Part shown: piece after piece, positions 11,558 to 22,676 of the stretch
Numbering within the stretch: the first letter of the stretch is position 1
Layout of the letters: each line of letters begins with the position of its first letter
Source of the DNA: Clavulina sp. PMI_390
Taxonomy: Eukaryota; Basidiomycota; Agaricomycetes; Cantharellales; Hydnaceae
NCBI GenBank assembly: GCA_015039315.1
Contig: WIDE01000050.1
Location: 123,972 to 187,971 of the forward strand
Length of the DNA: 64,000 nt
Reading direction: 5' to 3'
Notes under the pieces: model-generated
The model's input: the letters and a program-made list of their open reading frames with translations, nothing else
Told to the model about the DNA's origin: nothing
Databases searched by the model: none
Program-made: the position numbers and the translations under genes

Positions 11558-13525
11558 ATGTTGAAAGCCCTTGGTATTGCTCAACCGACTTTGACAATCA
11601 AACTGCAGGAAGACTCATACTACCTACGGCCGTAAGTTATTCGATCTCAGCTGGAGGGACCCGTGCTGACCTCTTGTATCCTAAATCATTCTGGGTAATT
11701 CCTTTGAATAGAAACCCCGATCCTGCATTACCCTCTGAGGATGTCGTTATCAAAGGATCCCTAACTCTTGTCTTGCCTAAGCCTAAGAAAATCAAGTCCA
11801 TTGCTGTCAAGGTCGTCACCCATTATAACATTCAATTCCCAAACTTTGTGTGAGCTCATTCGCATTCCTCGACAAGGATCTCGCATTGGTTGCCTAGCTC
11901 ACAATTCGATGGCGACCCGCTTCGATCGCGATAGGTACGAGTCTGGTGAATCAGCCCTTGTTGAGGAACAGATCCAGACTTCTGAAGAAGAGCGACTATA
12001 CGACAAGGGAGAACATCTCTTCTCTTTTGCCCTTATTGCTCCTTCATCCTCAGCTACGTTCGATAAGAGCGTCTATGGCCGTATTCTTCATACCGTCAAT
12101 GCGAAAGTGCAAGGCGAGGGAATGATTGGCTCGAGCATTGAGGCGAATGTCCCAGTATACCTAGTGACAAATCCAGCTCCGTAAGTGCTCGCGGCTCGTC
12201 TCTTGCATAGGATGTTTCTGTAACCCCCGCATTCTACGCATGTCTCATAGAGTTGGAGAAGCATCTGATCTGAATCTTCGCGTTGAAGGCTTCCATGAAC
12301 AATTGGGGGTATGTAATTGATATGCTACGCAGAATACGACCGTGTCACGCGTTTATTTTCTACTATTTCTTCAGCCCTATTCACTCTCTACGGCTGCCCA
12401 GCACCTGACGGTCGGCGGTCTCCTGCATTTCGACGCGCTCCTTGCTTCCGTCCCACAACACACGCAAATTCTTTCCGTATCTGCTACGCTCCTTGCACAT
12501 TATACGATCAGGTCAATCCAGAATCCTTCCCAAGCACCACAATTTGCGCACAAAAAGACAAAGCTTTTTGTGTTTGACGCGAATAACCCACCATGCACAG
12601 ACTCGCACGGGCTAGCGGGCGACATGGGAGGATGCAGAGACAGTTTCAGTGTCGTTGGGGATGGTTCGTGTTGTACAACGGGAGCTACAAGCCCTCTCCT
12701 CGAGCCAAGCACAAGAGGGGTTGTCAACAGTACCTCAGGCAGCCAAAGTTCTAATTCACAGGCGAGCACCTCGCAGACCTCCAGCCCGTCGCCTGGGCCT
12801 CCGCTTGTAAGACCTCCAGCGACAGCGATGCTAAATGGCCACCACCCTTCCACACGGCCATCCCCTTCCACGACACAGGGCAAAGGTAAAGAGCCTCCTC
12901 GTCCTATGGCGACTGTACAGCCTGGTGGCTCCTACCAAGTCACACATCTTGCGCGTCTCCCTAATGATGACATTATTCGGCCGTCGACGCTTGATGGCAC
13001 CAAGACACCTATTGAGACGAAGCACGAACTGCTTCTTGAGATATTGTTCAGCAGCGGGGAAGCCGAGAGCCAGTCCAGCAGGCCTTTGGTATTGAGGACG
13101 ACCCATCCTATTACTTTGTCTAGCGTAAGTCACGAGTTCTCCTTTATGATGGCTAGTGGTTGCCGTTTCTTCCCTTGTTGCTTTGATGCTGAAGTCTCGT
13201 TTTCCGGACTTATTATGCTCAGTGCTGCTGCTGGCTTACCTCGTTACTGGTCCCTGCCTACTCTGAGGCGCTCACGTCTCCCGTGCTCTCACTCTCTAAA
13301 TCCCCGCTCACTACTTCCTTCTGGGAAACAAAGTATGCGGATGTATGTATCTGTATGGCGACGAAAGAGGAGCTCCTGAAGCAGTACCGCGCTGCGGACG
13401 AAAGGTTAAGGGCCGAACATAACGAGAGGGAGTGGAGAAATGGCGGACTAGGGACCACGACAGTAGTTAGCTGGGATGATCTCAGCGGTCAAAAGTTCGA
13501 GTATGAGCGTGCAGGGAGGGCATAG
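11558..13525 (+). CDS. Arrestin-fold protein, array copy 3
   Basis: Six exons, about 520 aa. Start MLKALGIAQPTLTIKL; N-domain DVVIKGSLTLVLPKPKKIKS and YDKGEHLFSFALIAPSSSA; linker VGEASDLNLRVEGFHEQLG; C-domain HLTVGGLLHFDALLASVP. A Ser/Thr-rich insert of about 90 residues (near 12600-12900) is followed by YQVTHLARLPNDDIIRPST and TKTPIETKHELLLEI. The last exon encodes the SLLVPAY-type segment and the tail CICMATKEELLKQYRAADER..VVSWDDLSGQKFEYERAGRA, stop at 13525. Introns 1-3 are phase 2 and intron 4 is phase 0, exactly as in copies 1 and 2. It ends the head-to-tail trio and is followed after 225 bp by the 3' end of an F-box gene on the other strand. Confidence 0.88.
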
Positions 13526-13750
13526 GGTTGAGATTTCGTGATTTCCATATTTTATGTGTTGGATTGTAACGACTAAGTTTTTGACAAGTGGCCACGATGT
13601 AATATTTTGGAGCGATTAATGTTCAATAACTCACCCCACGTCCTGGTCATGAGGATGATGAGCTTTCCTCCGTCACCGGCTACCTCGGGCGAAACCTTGA
13701 TAGCCTGTCGTTGCTCTGTCGCTGCTTGGAGCGCGTAGCATGGAGACGTA

Positions 13751-15549
13751 TTAGATGATACGATACACTTCGACTACCCAATCCGCATCCGCAACGTGAT
13801 CCTCGTTGTGAGTCTGAACCATCAGCAATCCCGAATTCATACACACTTGTATTCCCCCCACCCCTATCGCTTGTTTGATGCAACGTTCTTTGCTAGAGGC
13901 GTGAGTGATAACGACCTCATCGTTTAGAGTGGGGAACTCGATTGTCAACGGAATTGACTCGGCGTGGCCAGGCAGCGAACGAGCGAGGGAGATCCCCCCG
14001 TTAATGTGATATTCAGGACACCATTGAGTGGGCTCTTCCGGCTCAACCCATTCTGGCCATCCTAGGAGGCCTAGGCCGCCTGGTAGTGGGCAATATTTGC
14101 GAAAGTGGGGAATTTGGGAGCCAACTACCTGAAGCAAGCCAGCTGGCAGGTGAATCGAGTCTGCTTCAGGGTTTTCGAATCCAAGGCTCGACATTCGTAA
14201 AAGAATGCTCTTCGATCCTTGAAAATAGGTGATTTCTAGATATGATGTCCGGTCTGGTGATGGAGGGGTCCAGGAGTCCAGGTTCTGGAGGGAGAACCAT
14301 ACATTCTCCCCCTCAACAGGGGGAACCAGGTCGGATATGCTGCCAACATGGGTGATATTATGCGAATCTTCAATGTGATAGAATGAGAATTGAGGGATCT
14401 GGCTATCCACCATAGTTACGAGAAACGGAAAACGCAATACAGTGTTTTGTCGCTTTTTCTGCGATTGAAGCTTAATAATCAGTTCAGACGCGCTTGTCAG
14501 GCGATGAAGAGAGGACACACCACCATGGGTAATTCGATAAGTTCGTCAGGACCATTCTTCCAGTACCATAACCGTGCAGATGACCCAGTGTAGATCAACG
14601 CTATCTCTCCATCAAGAGAGAAGTATGGCCAGTCGTCCCCATGGTCAAAATGAAGCACCCGGGCGCGCTCGAATTGTGGGGCGCCGTCGGGCGTCCACGA
14701 GAGGTATACAACCTCCACCGATGTCATTTGTTCGGCCCTACAGGATCGAGTCAGTAATAGAAGCGCCCAACGTTCCAAGGTGACGATTGGGGGGGCTCTC
14801 ACTCATTAGTGTTTGCAATGTCGTAGGAAATCAGAAGGGTTATGCGAGAATAATCGTCGCAAGGCTGTATACAGATTTCTTCTGTGTGTATTATTGCGGC
14901 CTCAAATTGTGATTCGATGTAGGTGACTGGCATGGCAACTCCGTTCTCAAGAGAGTGTAAATCCCAGCACATGATGCGCGCTCGACCTTCCATAGTATAG
15001 GCAATGGATCCAATGAGCCATCTCCCTCCTGGAAGAAGCTTACTGAACGAAGGAAAGATCACGCCTTGCTCGGCAGGATTAGTGGAGCCATATGAGAGTA
15101 AAAAATGGGGGATTGAAGACCCGGTGAGTGGGAGATGAACGGTTTTCTGTTCAAGATTGCTCTGAAGAATTTGGGATCTCAGGTTGTTGAGAAGGTGCTG
15201 CAGCCGGTAGGGACGAGACGCCACGTCAATGAGGTCCTCGACACCCATCGATTCCGGTGAGAGCGAGAATGGCGCGAAACCATCTCGATACGCTTGCATC
15301 TCGACGACACATTTCCACACTGCTCGAGACTTCGAGAGGAGTACGTGTAGTGTTCTGGTTGTCTGAGAAAACGTAAGGGATCCCTGTTTAGTACTCGGTT
15401 GTTTCGTCCAACAAAAAACGACAAACCTTGCCTAGTAAAATTAGTGATGCCGCATCCAGGAATGAGGCAATAGCCAAGTAGACGTCTTCTGGTAGGTCAC
15501 TAGCTGCGGAGACGGACACAGAGGTCGAGGCGACGCCATTCGTGTCCAT
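13751..15549 (-). CDS. F-box protein with beta-propeller-like C-terminal region
   Basis: Start ATG 15549 (MDTNGVASTSVSVSA); upstream in-frame codons contain only a TTG. The N-terminal F-box reads SDLPEDVYLAIASFLDAASLILLGK, interrupted by an intron, then LHVLLSKSRAVWKCVVEMQ. The remainder is beta-rich without obvious repeats (for example ARIMCWDLHSLENG, YFSLDGEIALIYTG), as in fungal F-box proteins with propeller-like substrate domains. Exons: about 15549-15428, 15363-14803, 14744-14518 and 14470-13751, with in-frame junctions E|AEQMTS and LPMV|LQSQKK. F-box proteins are substrate receptors of SCF ubiquitin ligases through Skp1. The target is unknown. It lies inside the arrestin array, on the opposite strand to its neighbours. 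Confidence 0.78.
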
Positions 15550-16142
15550 GATGTAACTGAAGGAGATGGGAATAGCCCCGAGTTGCGGCACAGGTTTCGC
15601 CCACTGTCTTGGGAGCTGGTAGCAGTGGCAACTGGGTTTCAAGTTTCAGCCGTTTATCAGATTTTTGATGACTAGCAGCTGACGGTAAGATATCTATTGG
15701 TCACGCGATGAAGGAAGCTTCCGATTAGAACAAAAAGGAAAAGCTGTTTGATTATCTAGAGTAGACGATATCGAACATGGGGTTGGTTGGAGGCAAGTTT
15801 GTGCGTGGGAAATCAGACGGCTCCCACGGCTTGTCCTCGCCACCTTAGCCTCGTCCCCGCCTTGATCACATGTTTACATGATAGCCTCTGTGGAATCGCT
15901 CATAATAAATTTCCTTCTCATAACACTATCGGGCGTCTTTCATAACGAAATCAGGCATGGCACCATGTAGCAACAATGTTGCTGGTGCGACTGGCTTCTC
16001 ATCTCGCCTACAAGCACAATCATAGGCTGCCAAGCACGGAGGAGTGAGATCGGAAACGAGGAAAAGATATGAATCAAGCTTGTAAACAAAGTACCTTACG
16101 ACGCGCGCGATCGCACTAACTGGCACAAAAGAGATATCGACA
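15550..16142. other. Intergenic region between the two F-box genes
   Basis: About 590 bp between the start of one minus-strand F-box gene and the stop of the next. It should hold the promoter of the downstream one. No ORF or repeat recognised. Confidence 0.5.
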
Positions 16143-17837
16143 TCACCTAACAACCCAAGTAACATCCAAGCCGCAAGTGCGCAGACGTTGGACAGCGAGT
16201 TGCGTTTCAAGGGCCTCTATCACTGCGGGATGCGTATCAAACCTACAGCCAAGATCAAGATCCTCGCAGCGGGAACAGCGATTCCCAAGTCTGGAGCCAC
16301 TGTCACAGCGAAACTGCGAAAATCAGGGCGAGAGATCAAGATTAGCTGCTGCCATGTGGCAATAAGGTAGGCCAATACCACCACATACCTTCAAAACCCT
16401 GCACCCGTCGCACTGAGGAAACTTGAGTCCCGTCTCCGGATACTTTACCCAAGCTCCTGCTGGCGAATCCGAACTGCTATCCAAGCAAACAAACTGTGGC
16501 AACTCTGGGCAGAGATTTGGGAAATCCCAGAACATGTGATAACGAAACCTCGTTTCTTCAATATACAGCAACCTCAGTGATGGAGGGATTGCTGGGACTC
16601 GTTCGGATACGCTTGAATCAGGGTTAGGATCATGACACGAACGCGCCGGAGTTTCTTCCAACAATTGAGCAAGGCGGTTCAGAAATTTACCGTGATTACG
16701 GGAATCACAGAAACGCAGAACCTCCAATTGCGTCAATATTTGGAGTATAGGGAACATAAGTTCATCAATGACCGGCTTGCTGATGAGTGTGATCTCGCGT
16801 AGAGGCATGTCCCCAAACGAGCTCAGCGACAGCCCCGCTACGGAATGAGTGAGTCGTGCTTGGACACGGGCGCCCATAACTTCATCGTCTGGGGGATACC
16901 ACAGGGCTTCGGAGGTGAAAGTGGCTGAATGGACCGATGGTGTCGTAATATCAAGCCAAATGTTTGGATTGTTTGTGGAAACCCGTTCGAGGAGGGGCAA
17001 TAATATTTTCCTGCCATGGGATGCAAACGAAGGGTCCGCCATAGTGGTCTTCGGGAGCAATTTTATCTGCAACTCTTTGAGAGCAGGAAGGCGTGCAAGT
17101 GTGTTGTAAACACTGGGCCAGAACTGCTCGCTGACGCTCAGGTCCAAGATAGAAACAGACTGCCATGGAACATCGAGCGTCTTCGGAAGATAATGTCTAG
17201 GGTCCGAGAACCGAATGATTCTGAGACGAGTATGTTTTGGTGAAAGCGGCCACCCTAAATCCAAGGGGCCAGAGATGTCTCGAGCCATGGTCGGCCTCGA
17301 ATAACGATTGACCACTGCCAACTCCTCGAGAAGTGGCAAATTGGATGAAAGAAGAGTATCGATAGATTCAACCGTGCTCTCTCTCCCCATAAATTGGATG
17401 GATATGAAGCGGCATCGGCCCATGTGTGGGAGGAGTATGTCACTCATCAGCTTCCAGTCCGCATCCAATGCCGTCTTGATGTCTTGATGGAGCGATCTCC
17501 ACCCTGCCCAGGAACGATCGATGTATAGCCGAATTGGGGATTGACTAGACCTCTGTAGAAAATAACGGACTCTGGCAAAGTCCTTCGATGAGAATCGCAT
17601 GGGGGTTCCAAAAATCGGGAGCAGAGGGGGCGTGCTGGGATTGGGAACTTGAGTGTAGATGGAGGTCCATAGAAGACTGCACCCAATTACGGTGTCGCGC
17701 CAAAAGGAAGATATTTCAGTCATCTTTGCCAGCGTGTTGATCCTTGAATGAATGGAGTCCCCATCCTGAGCCAAAACTTGCTCCGTGATAGTGAGAAGTA
17801 ATTCTCTGGGGAGATTTAAGATGGCGGCAGGCATCAT
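16143..17837 (-). CDS. F-box protein with a C-terminal Zn2Cys6 (Gal4-type) cluster
   Basis: Start ATG 17837 (MMPAAILNLPRELLLTITEQ); the frame extends upstream only to a TTG. The N-terminus is F-box-like: NLPRELLLTITEQVL..RINTLAKMTEISSFWRDTVIG..LWTSI. The middle is leucine-rich and LRR-like (for example LPLLEELAVVN, LRIIRFSDP, LPALKELQIKL, LEVLRFCDS). Exon 1 ends after CDGCRVLK in phase 0, before GTATGTGG (about 16388). A consensus intron ends TTCGCAG, and exon 2 continues in frame with FRCDSGSRLGNRCSRCEDLDLGC. The spliced product has the spacing C-x2-C-x6-C-x9-C-x2-C-x6-C, and the first half aligns with the Gal4 pattern CDICRLKKLKC. A short helix (HPAVIEALETQLAVQRLR) follows, stop at 16143. 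Role inferred: SCF receptor. The cluster may bind DNA or only zinc. Without the splice, the exon 1 frame runs on to a stop at about 16323 and the cluster is lost. Confidence 0.78.
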
Positions 17838-18470
17838 TGCAAACAACCAAGGGAGAGTGTTCTGTTATGGAAAGGAGGTCCAGGAATCGTCGCTATCGCC
17901 AGGGCTGCAACGGACGGAACAGTCAATGTAGAGACAGTAGTATGCGCCACAGACGTATTGGGTTTATTGTAGGGATTGCACCAGAGATTTGCTAAAGAGC
18001 ATACAGTTCAGGCGCAGTTCATCGTGACAGCTAGGCGGGTGTGTGGTGAAAACTGTGATAAGCCGTGGGAAGTAAAATGAGAGCTGTTCCCACGACGTTA
18101 ACACCTTTCCACCTTCTCTCGCAAGTTGCGCTGATGCCCTGTGATGATTTCTACTTACCGGCATCTACGAACTAGTAGGTCAGCGAGAAGCGCTTCCGAT
18201 ACTTGACCGCGCTATCCGTGAAAATAGCTATTCATAACGCTCGTCGTGAGCACATGCATCCTCGGCGTTCGATTGAGTGATTGGCGGTGGGCCGAATTTA
18301 GAACATGACTCGCACCATTTAACGTCATGATCTGGCGATTATTTATACCAGAGAGGATTCCCACTAGCCCCGCTTGACCAACCTAACAGAATCGATCTCC
18401 ACTTTGCTTTCTGCCTTTCCTCCAAGTCACCTAGCAACATTCGTTTCGTCCACCTCCTACCTAAGCCGCT
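17838..18470. other. Divergent region between F-box gene and arrestin copy 4
   Basis: About 630 bp holding the promoters of a minus-strand and a plus-strand gene. A TATA-like element for the plus gene lies at 18340-18349. Nothing else recognised. Confidence 0.5.
18340..18349 (+). promoter_or_regulatory. TATA-like element upstream of arrestin copy 4
   Basis: TATTTATACC, about 130 bp before the ATG. It resembles the A/T elements upstream of copies 3, 5 and 6. Position and sequence only. Confidence 0.4.
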
Positions 18471-20442
18471 ATGTTTAAAGCTCTTGGCGGTCCCCAGCCA
18501 TCTATTAGGATCAAATTGGAGGAGGATTCGGTTTTCTTGCGACCGTGAGGTGTTTTGTGCCACTGCTCGCCTCTTTGTCTGTACCAACCATGGTCGGATG
18601 CCATATATCGCATGGCTATGTAGATCACCCAACCCCGAAATTATTCCTTCGGAGGATGGTGCGATCAGAGGCACGCTCACCCTGAGCTTACCCAAGCCCA
18701 AGAGGATCAAATCCATCTCCGTGAGGATGGTTGCTCACTATGATATCAATTTCCCGGGATTTGAGTACGTTTGCCCTAGTCTTATGCATTCGATTTCTAA
18801 CAATCAACTCTTTTTCACTAGCCATGAAGCCGGCCAAATATCGCTCGTAGAGGCTCAGCTACAATCGTCAAAAGACGAAAAAGTGTATGACAAGGGTGAA
18901 CACCTATTCTCGTTCACCCTCATTGTAGCTGCTACTTCGAGCACGTTCGACAAAAGCGTGTATAGCAGGATCATACATACTGTGGATGCCGTGGCAGAAG
19001 GCGAGGGCCTTGCCGGCTGGAATATCAAGGGCAGCACTCCAATATGTCTAATTGCCAACCCTGCCCCGTGAGTCCCTCTTGCGACTCCTTGCTCGAACAT
19101 ATATAGATGCCCTATGCCGTTTTGTAGGGCGGGTGAAACCTCTGATCTTAACGTTCGCATTGAAGGCTTCAGAGAAGAGCTTGGCGTAAGTGTTCAGCAT
19201 GATATTTCGTCATTCTCTGTCACTGAGCATACACGTGTGAACGATGCATCCCCATTTCAATGCGCCGCTTCTTCTCCATTAGCCCTACTCGATTTCAACA
19301 GCTTCAACTCACCTAACAGTCGGTGGCCTCATGCATTTTGATGTCCTCCTCGCCGCTGTCCCTCGGCGCACCCAGATCATGTCCGTATCGGCGGCAATCT
19401 TGGCTAACTACAAGTTCAAGTCTGTTAAAAGACCTTCCGAGCCCCCGCAGATTGCAAGCAAAAAGACAACACTGTTTTCATTCGATGTGAATAATCCTCC
19501 AAATATGGACACCGATATGTCGAGAGGTAAACTGGAGGCATTAGCGATATCATCGAGCCAGGACGGGTCAAAGGAATCTAACGTCCTTGCAAGTGCTACC
19601 AACAGTGCCTACCTCAATACGTCAATCGCATTGCAATCACTGGTGGGGCCTGGCTCAAAACCGCCCAGTCTATCAACATCACATCAACCCTGGGCAAAAG
19701 ATGACATCCTCTTTCACCCCTCGACCAAACCTTCCATTCCCGCAAAGAATTCAAGGCAAGGCAGTGAAGCAGCCCTTGTGCCATTGGCGACTGTTGAACC
19801 TGGTGCATCGTATCAGATGACCCACCTCGCACGCCTGCCTAATGATGCTATGATCTGGTGCTCGACGCTTGATGGGACAAATACACCAGTCGAGACAAAG
19901 CACCAGCTCGTGTTGGAGATCTTCTTCAAAACCGTTGACGAGAATGGTCATGCAGGAAGGCAATCGGTGATGAGGACTGTACAACCGATTGTACTGTCGA
20001 GCGTACGTCACTCTTTATCCTTTAATGACCTACTCCATCACCTAATGTTTTGCGTTTCCCGCCACTCTATATGGACGTTAACAATCTTTTGGTGCCTTCA
20101 TGACCCACCATCTAGTGCTGCTGCTGGATCACCTCACTGCTGGTCCCTGCTTACTCTGAAGCTCTCAGTGCCCCTGCACTCTCTCCGTCGCTTTCACCAC
20201 TCAGCGCCATGATGTGGGAAACGAACTGTGCAGACGTGTGCATCTGCATGTCGAGCAAAGAAGACCTCATCAAGGAATATCACGCGGCGGACGAACGATT
20301 GAGAGCGGAGCATGCACGGCGTATCTTAGCGGAGAGCGCTGGGGGAATGACAACAGTAGTGAGCTGGGACGATTTGAAAGGAGACAAATTCGAGTATCAG
20401 CCAGTAGAGACTCCGCAGGGGCGAATGATTGAGACTAAATAG
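18471..20442 (+). CDS. Arrestin-fold protein, array copy 4
   Basis: Six exons, about 520 aa, with the family intron positions. Start MFKALGGPQPSIRIKLEEDS; N-domain GTLTLSLPKPKRIKSISVRM and YDKGEHLFSFTLIVAATSS; linker AGETSDLNVRIEGFREELG; C-domain HLTVGGLMHFDVLLAAVP. The insert (near 19510-19790) is Ser-rich but unlike the other copies in sequence. It is followed by YQMTHLARLPNDAMIWCST, where the usual IIRPST has become MIWCST. Tail: ITSLLVPAYSEALSAPAL, CICMSSKEDLIKEYHAADER and VVSWDDLKGDKFEYQPVE. It is separated from copies 1-3 by two F-box genes and converges on copy 5. More diverged than the 2/3 or 5/6 pairs. Confidence 0.87.
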
Positions 20443-20708
20443 CGGCTACACGAGAGGGATCAAGGAATTAATTATTGGCATGCTTGTGCGCATATACGGA
20501 TAGAAAGTCTACTGGAAATTGCTAACGCTGTACTATACAGTTGACGGGTTATTGACCATAAATTACAAAAAAAAACCCCAAGAAATCTGAGAGAAAGGAA
20601 ATTGTGTATATGAGAAAGCTGGGAGGTGGATGACTTCACCAAAGGCTATAGAGGCAACGCATTGAAGCTCAGGGGTATTGATGCTGACGCCGATTCTGTG
20701 GCTGGATC

Positions 20709-22676
20709 CTACCCCTGCGCTCTCTCGACAGGGTTGTACTCAAACTTGGGGCCACTCAGATCATCCCAGCTAACCACCGTAGTTACCCTACCCGGATGCT
20801 GCCTCGATGACCTATGAGCATTCCTTTCGTCTGCAACGCGATATTCGTTGATAAGCTCTTCTTTGCTCGACATGCAGATGCACCTCGATAAACATCTGTC
20901 ATTCCACAAGGTGTGGGATTTGGCAATTGTGCTGAGCTCTTCGGAGTAGGCAGGGACGAGCAAGGAGGAGATCATGCAGCAGCACTGTGGAAAGAAGATG
21001 AAACAGATAGGGAAATTAACAAAGGCTTTAGCATTATGAAAGGTGGGATTGGGCGGGAAAACGTACGCTCGACAAGGTAATAGCGTGCTCTGTCCTTAGT
21101 ACCATCAACTTTCCCGGCTGGCCATCCTCACCAACGCTATTGAAGTGAATTTCTAGGATGAGCTCGTGCTTCGTTTCAATGGGTGTTTTGGTGCCTTCAA
21201 GAGTGGATGGTCGAATGATATCATCATTGGGAAGACGGGCGAGGTGTGTCACTTGATATGATCCGCCAGGCTCGATAGTAGTCATAGGGAGGAGAGGTTC
21301 CTTTCCTTTCGAGCGGTTGAATACCGGGGTAGTAGACGGGTGATGAAGTCGGGATATCGTTGGAGAGTTAGAGGGCAACCTCGTGCTACCAGAACCAGAG
21401 GCCATGGAGATGGTAGAGGTGGATTGAGAGTGCGTGCTTGACTCCAAGGGAGCTCGAATGGACGATCCTCGGGAAATAGAAGGCGAGAGTGTGCCAGACC
21501 GATCGCTAGATTCGCTTCTGGCGCTAGGGTCGCCATTGGTGGAATGAGAGCTTTCTACCGGCTGCAAGCTTGTCCCCGCCGCAGGTGGGCCGGTCGGGGC
21601 GAGGCCTCCTTCCGAGTCGCCTACAAGCATGTGCGTCTCAGGGCAAGGTGGATGCTGGGCATCAAAAACAAATAACTGTGTCCTCTTGGCAGCAAATTGA
21701 GGAGCCTGAGATGGCTGCTGAACAGACCTGAGCGTGTAATTCGCAACAAGCGTCGCGGAGACGGAGACGATTTGGGTTCGAATAGGCACTGAAGCAAGCA
21801 GGGCCTCGAAGTGTAGAAGACCGCCGACCGTCAGGTGCTGTGCGGCGATGGCCATTGCATATGGCTATGACGTAGAGGAGGTCACCTCGTTGAGGTAAAT
21901 TCAGCTAAACAAAGAGAGAACATACTCCAAGTTCTTCCTTGAAACCCTCCACACGAACGTTGAGATCCGAAGTCTCTCCATCCCTATCGTAATGTGGATG
22001 GATTCCGTCAGGTGGAGGCCTTGTGAACGAGATGCTGAAGACCGGACTCACGGAGCAGGATTAGCTATGAGATAAATTGGAGTCCTCGCGTCGATATTCG
22101 AGCCGCCCGTCAGTCCTTCACTGAATGCCACTGCTTTGACGGAATGTCTGATCTTTCCATGCGCGCTCCTGTCATAAGTTGCTGATGAGGAAGGCACAAT
22201 CAAGGCAAATGAGAATCTGTGTTCGCCCTTCTCGTAAAGCTTCTCGTCCTTTGGTGATTGGAGCTGGACTTCAACGAGGGACACTTCGCTAGTTTCATAA
22301 CTAGGGCCAATATGAGTCAGTCAAGCAACGTTCGAGAAAACGAAGCACACAACAATGAGAATGGGGGAGAAGTGACTCACACGAAAGTGGGGAACATTAT
22401 GTTATAATGCGCGACGACCTTGACGGAGATGGACTTAATCCTCTTCGGCTTGGGCAAGGTCAGAACGAGTGTGCCCTTAACGACCACATCCTCAGTGGGG
22501 GTGAGCTCCGGTTCAGGATTTCTGTCTTGGGTGATACAATGCAGAGCGTAGTTGCTAGTTTCAGCCTAAAGGACCAAGGGGGTTTATACCAGAATGACTC
22601 ACGGTCGCAAATAGAAGGTCGTCTCTTCCAAATTGATCTTCAGGGACGACTGAGCGACACCAAGAGCTTTGAGCAT
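20709..22676 (-). CDS. Arrestin-fold protein, array copy 5
   Basis: Six exons on the minus strand, about 530 aa. Start MLKALGVAQSSLKINLEE (ATG 22676). N-domain segment EKGEHRFSFALIVPSSSATY, PIYLIANPAP, then the linker, then exon 5 PYAMAIAAQHLTVGGLLHFE with FVFDAQHPPCPETHMLVGDS, a Ser/Thr/Pro insert (near 21340-21600) and YQVTHLARLPNDDIIRPST. Last exon: CCCMISSLLVPAYSEEL, CICMSSKEELINEYRVADER, VVSWDDLSGPKFEYNPVERA, stop at 20709. It is the nearest relative of copy 6 and shares its 5' flank, so the two arose by head-to-tail duplication. The tail is slightly shortened between the ADER and VVSWDDL blocks. Confidence 0.87.
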
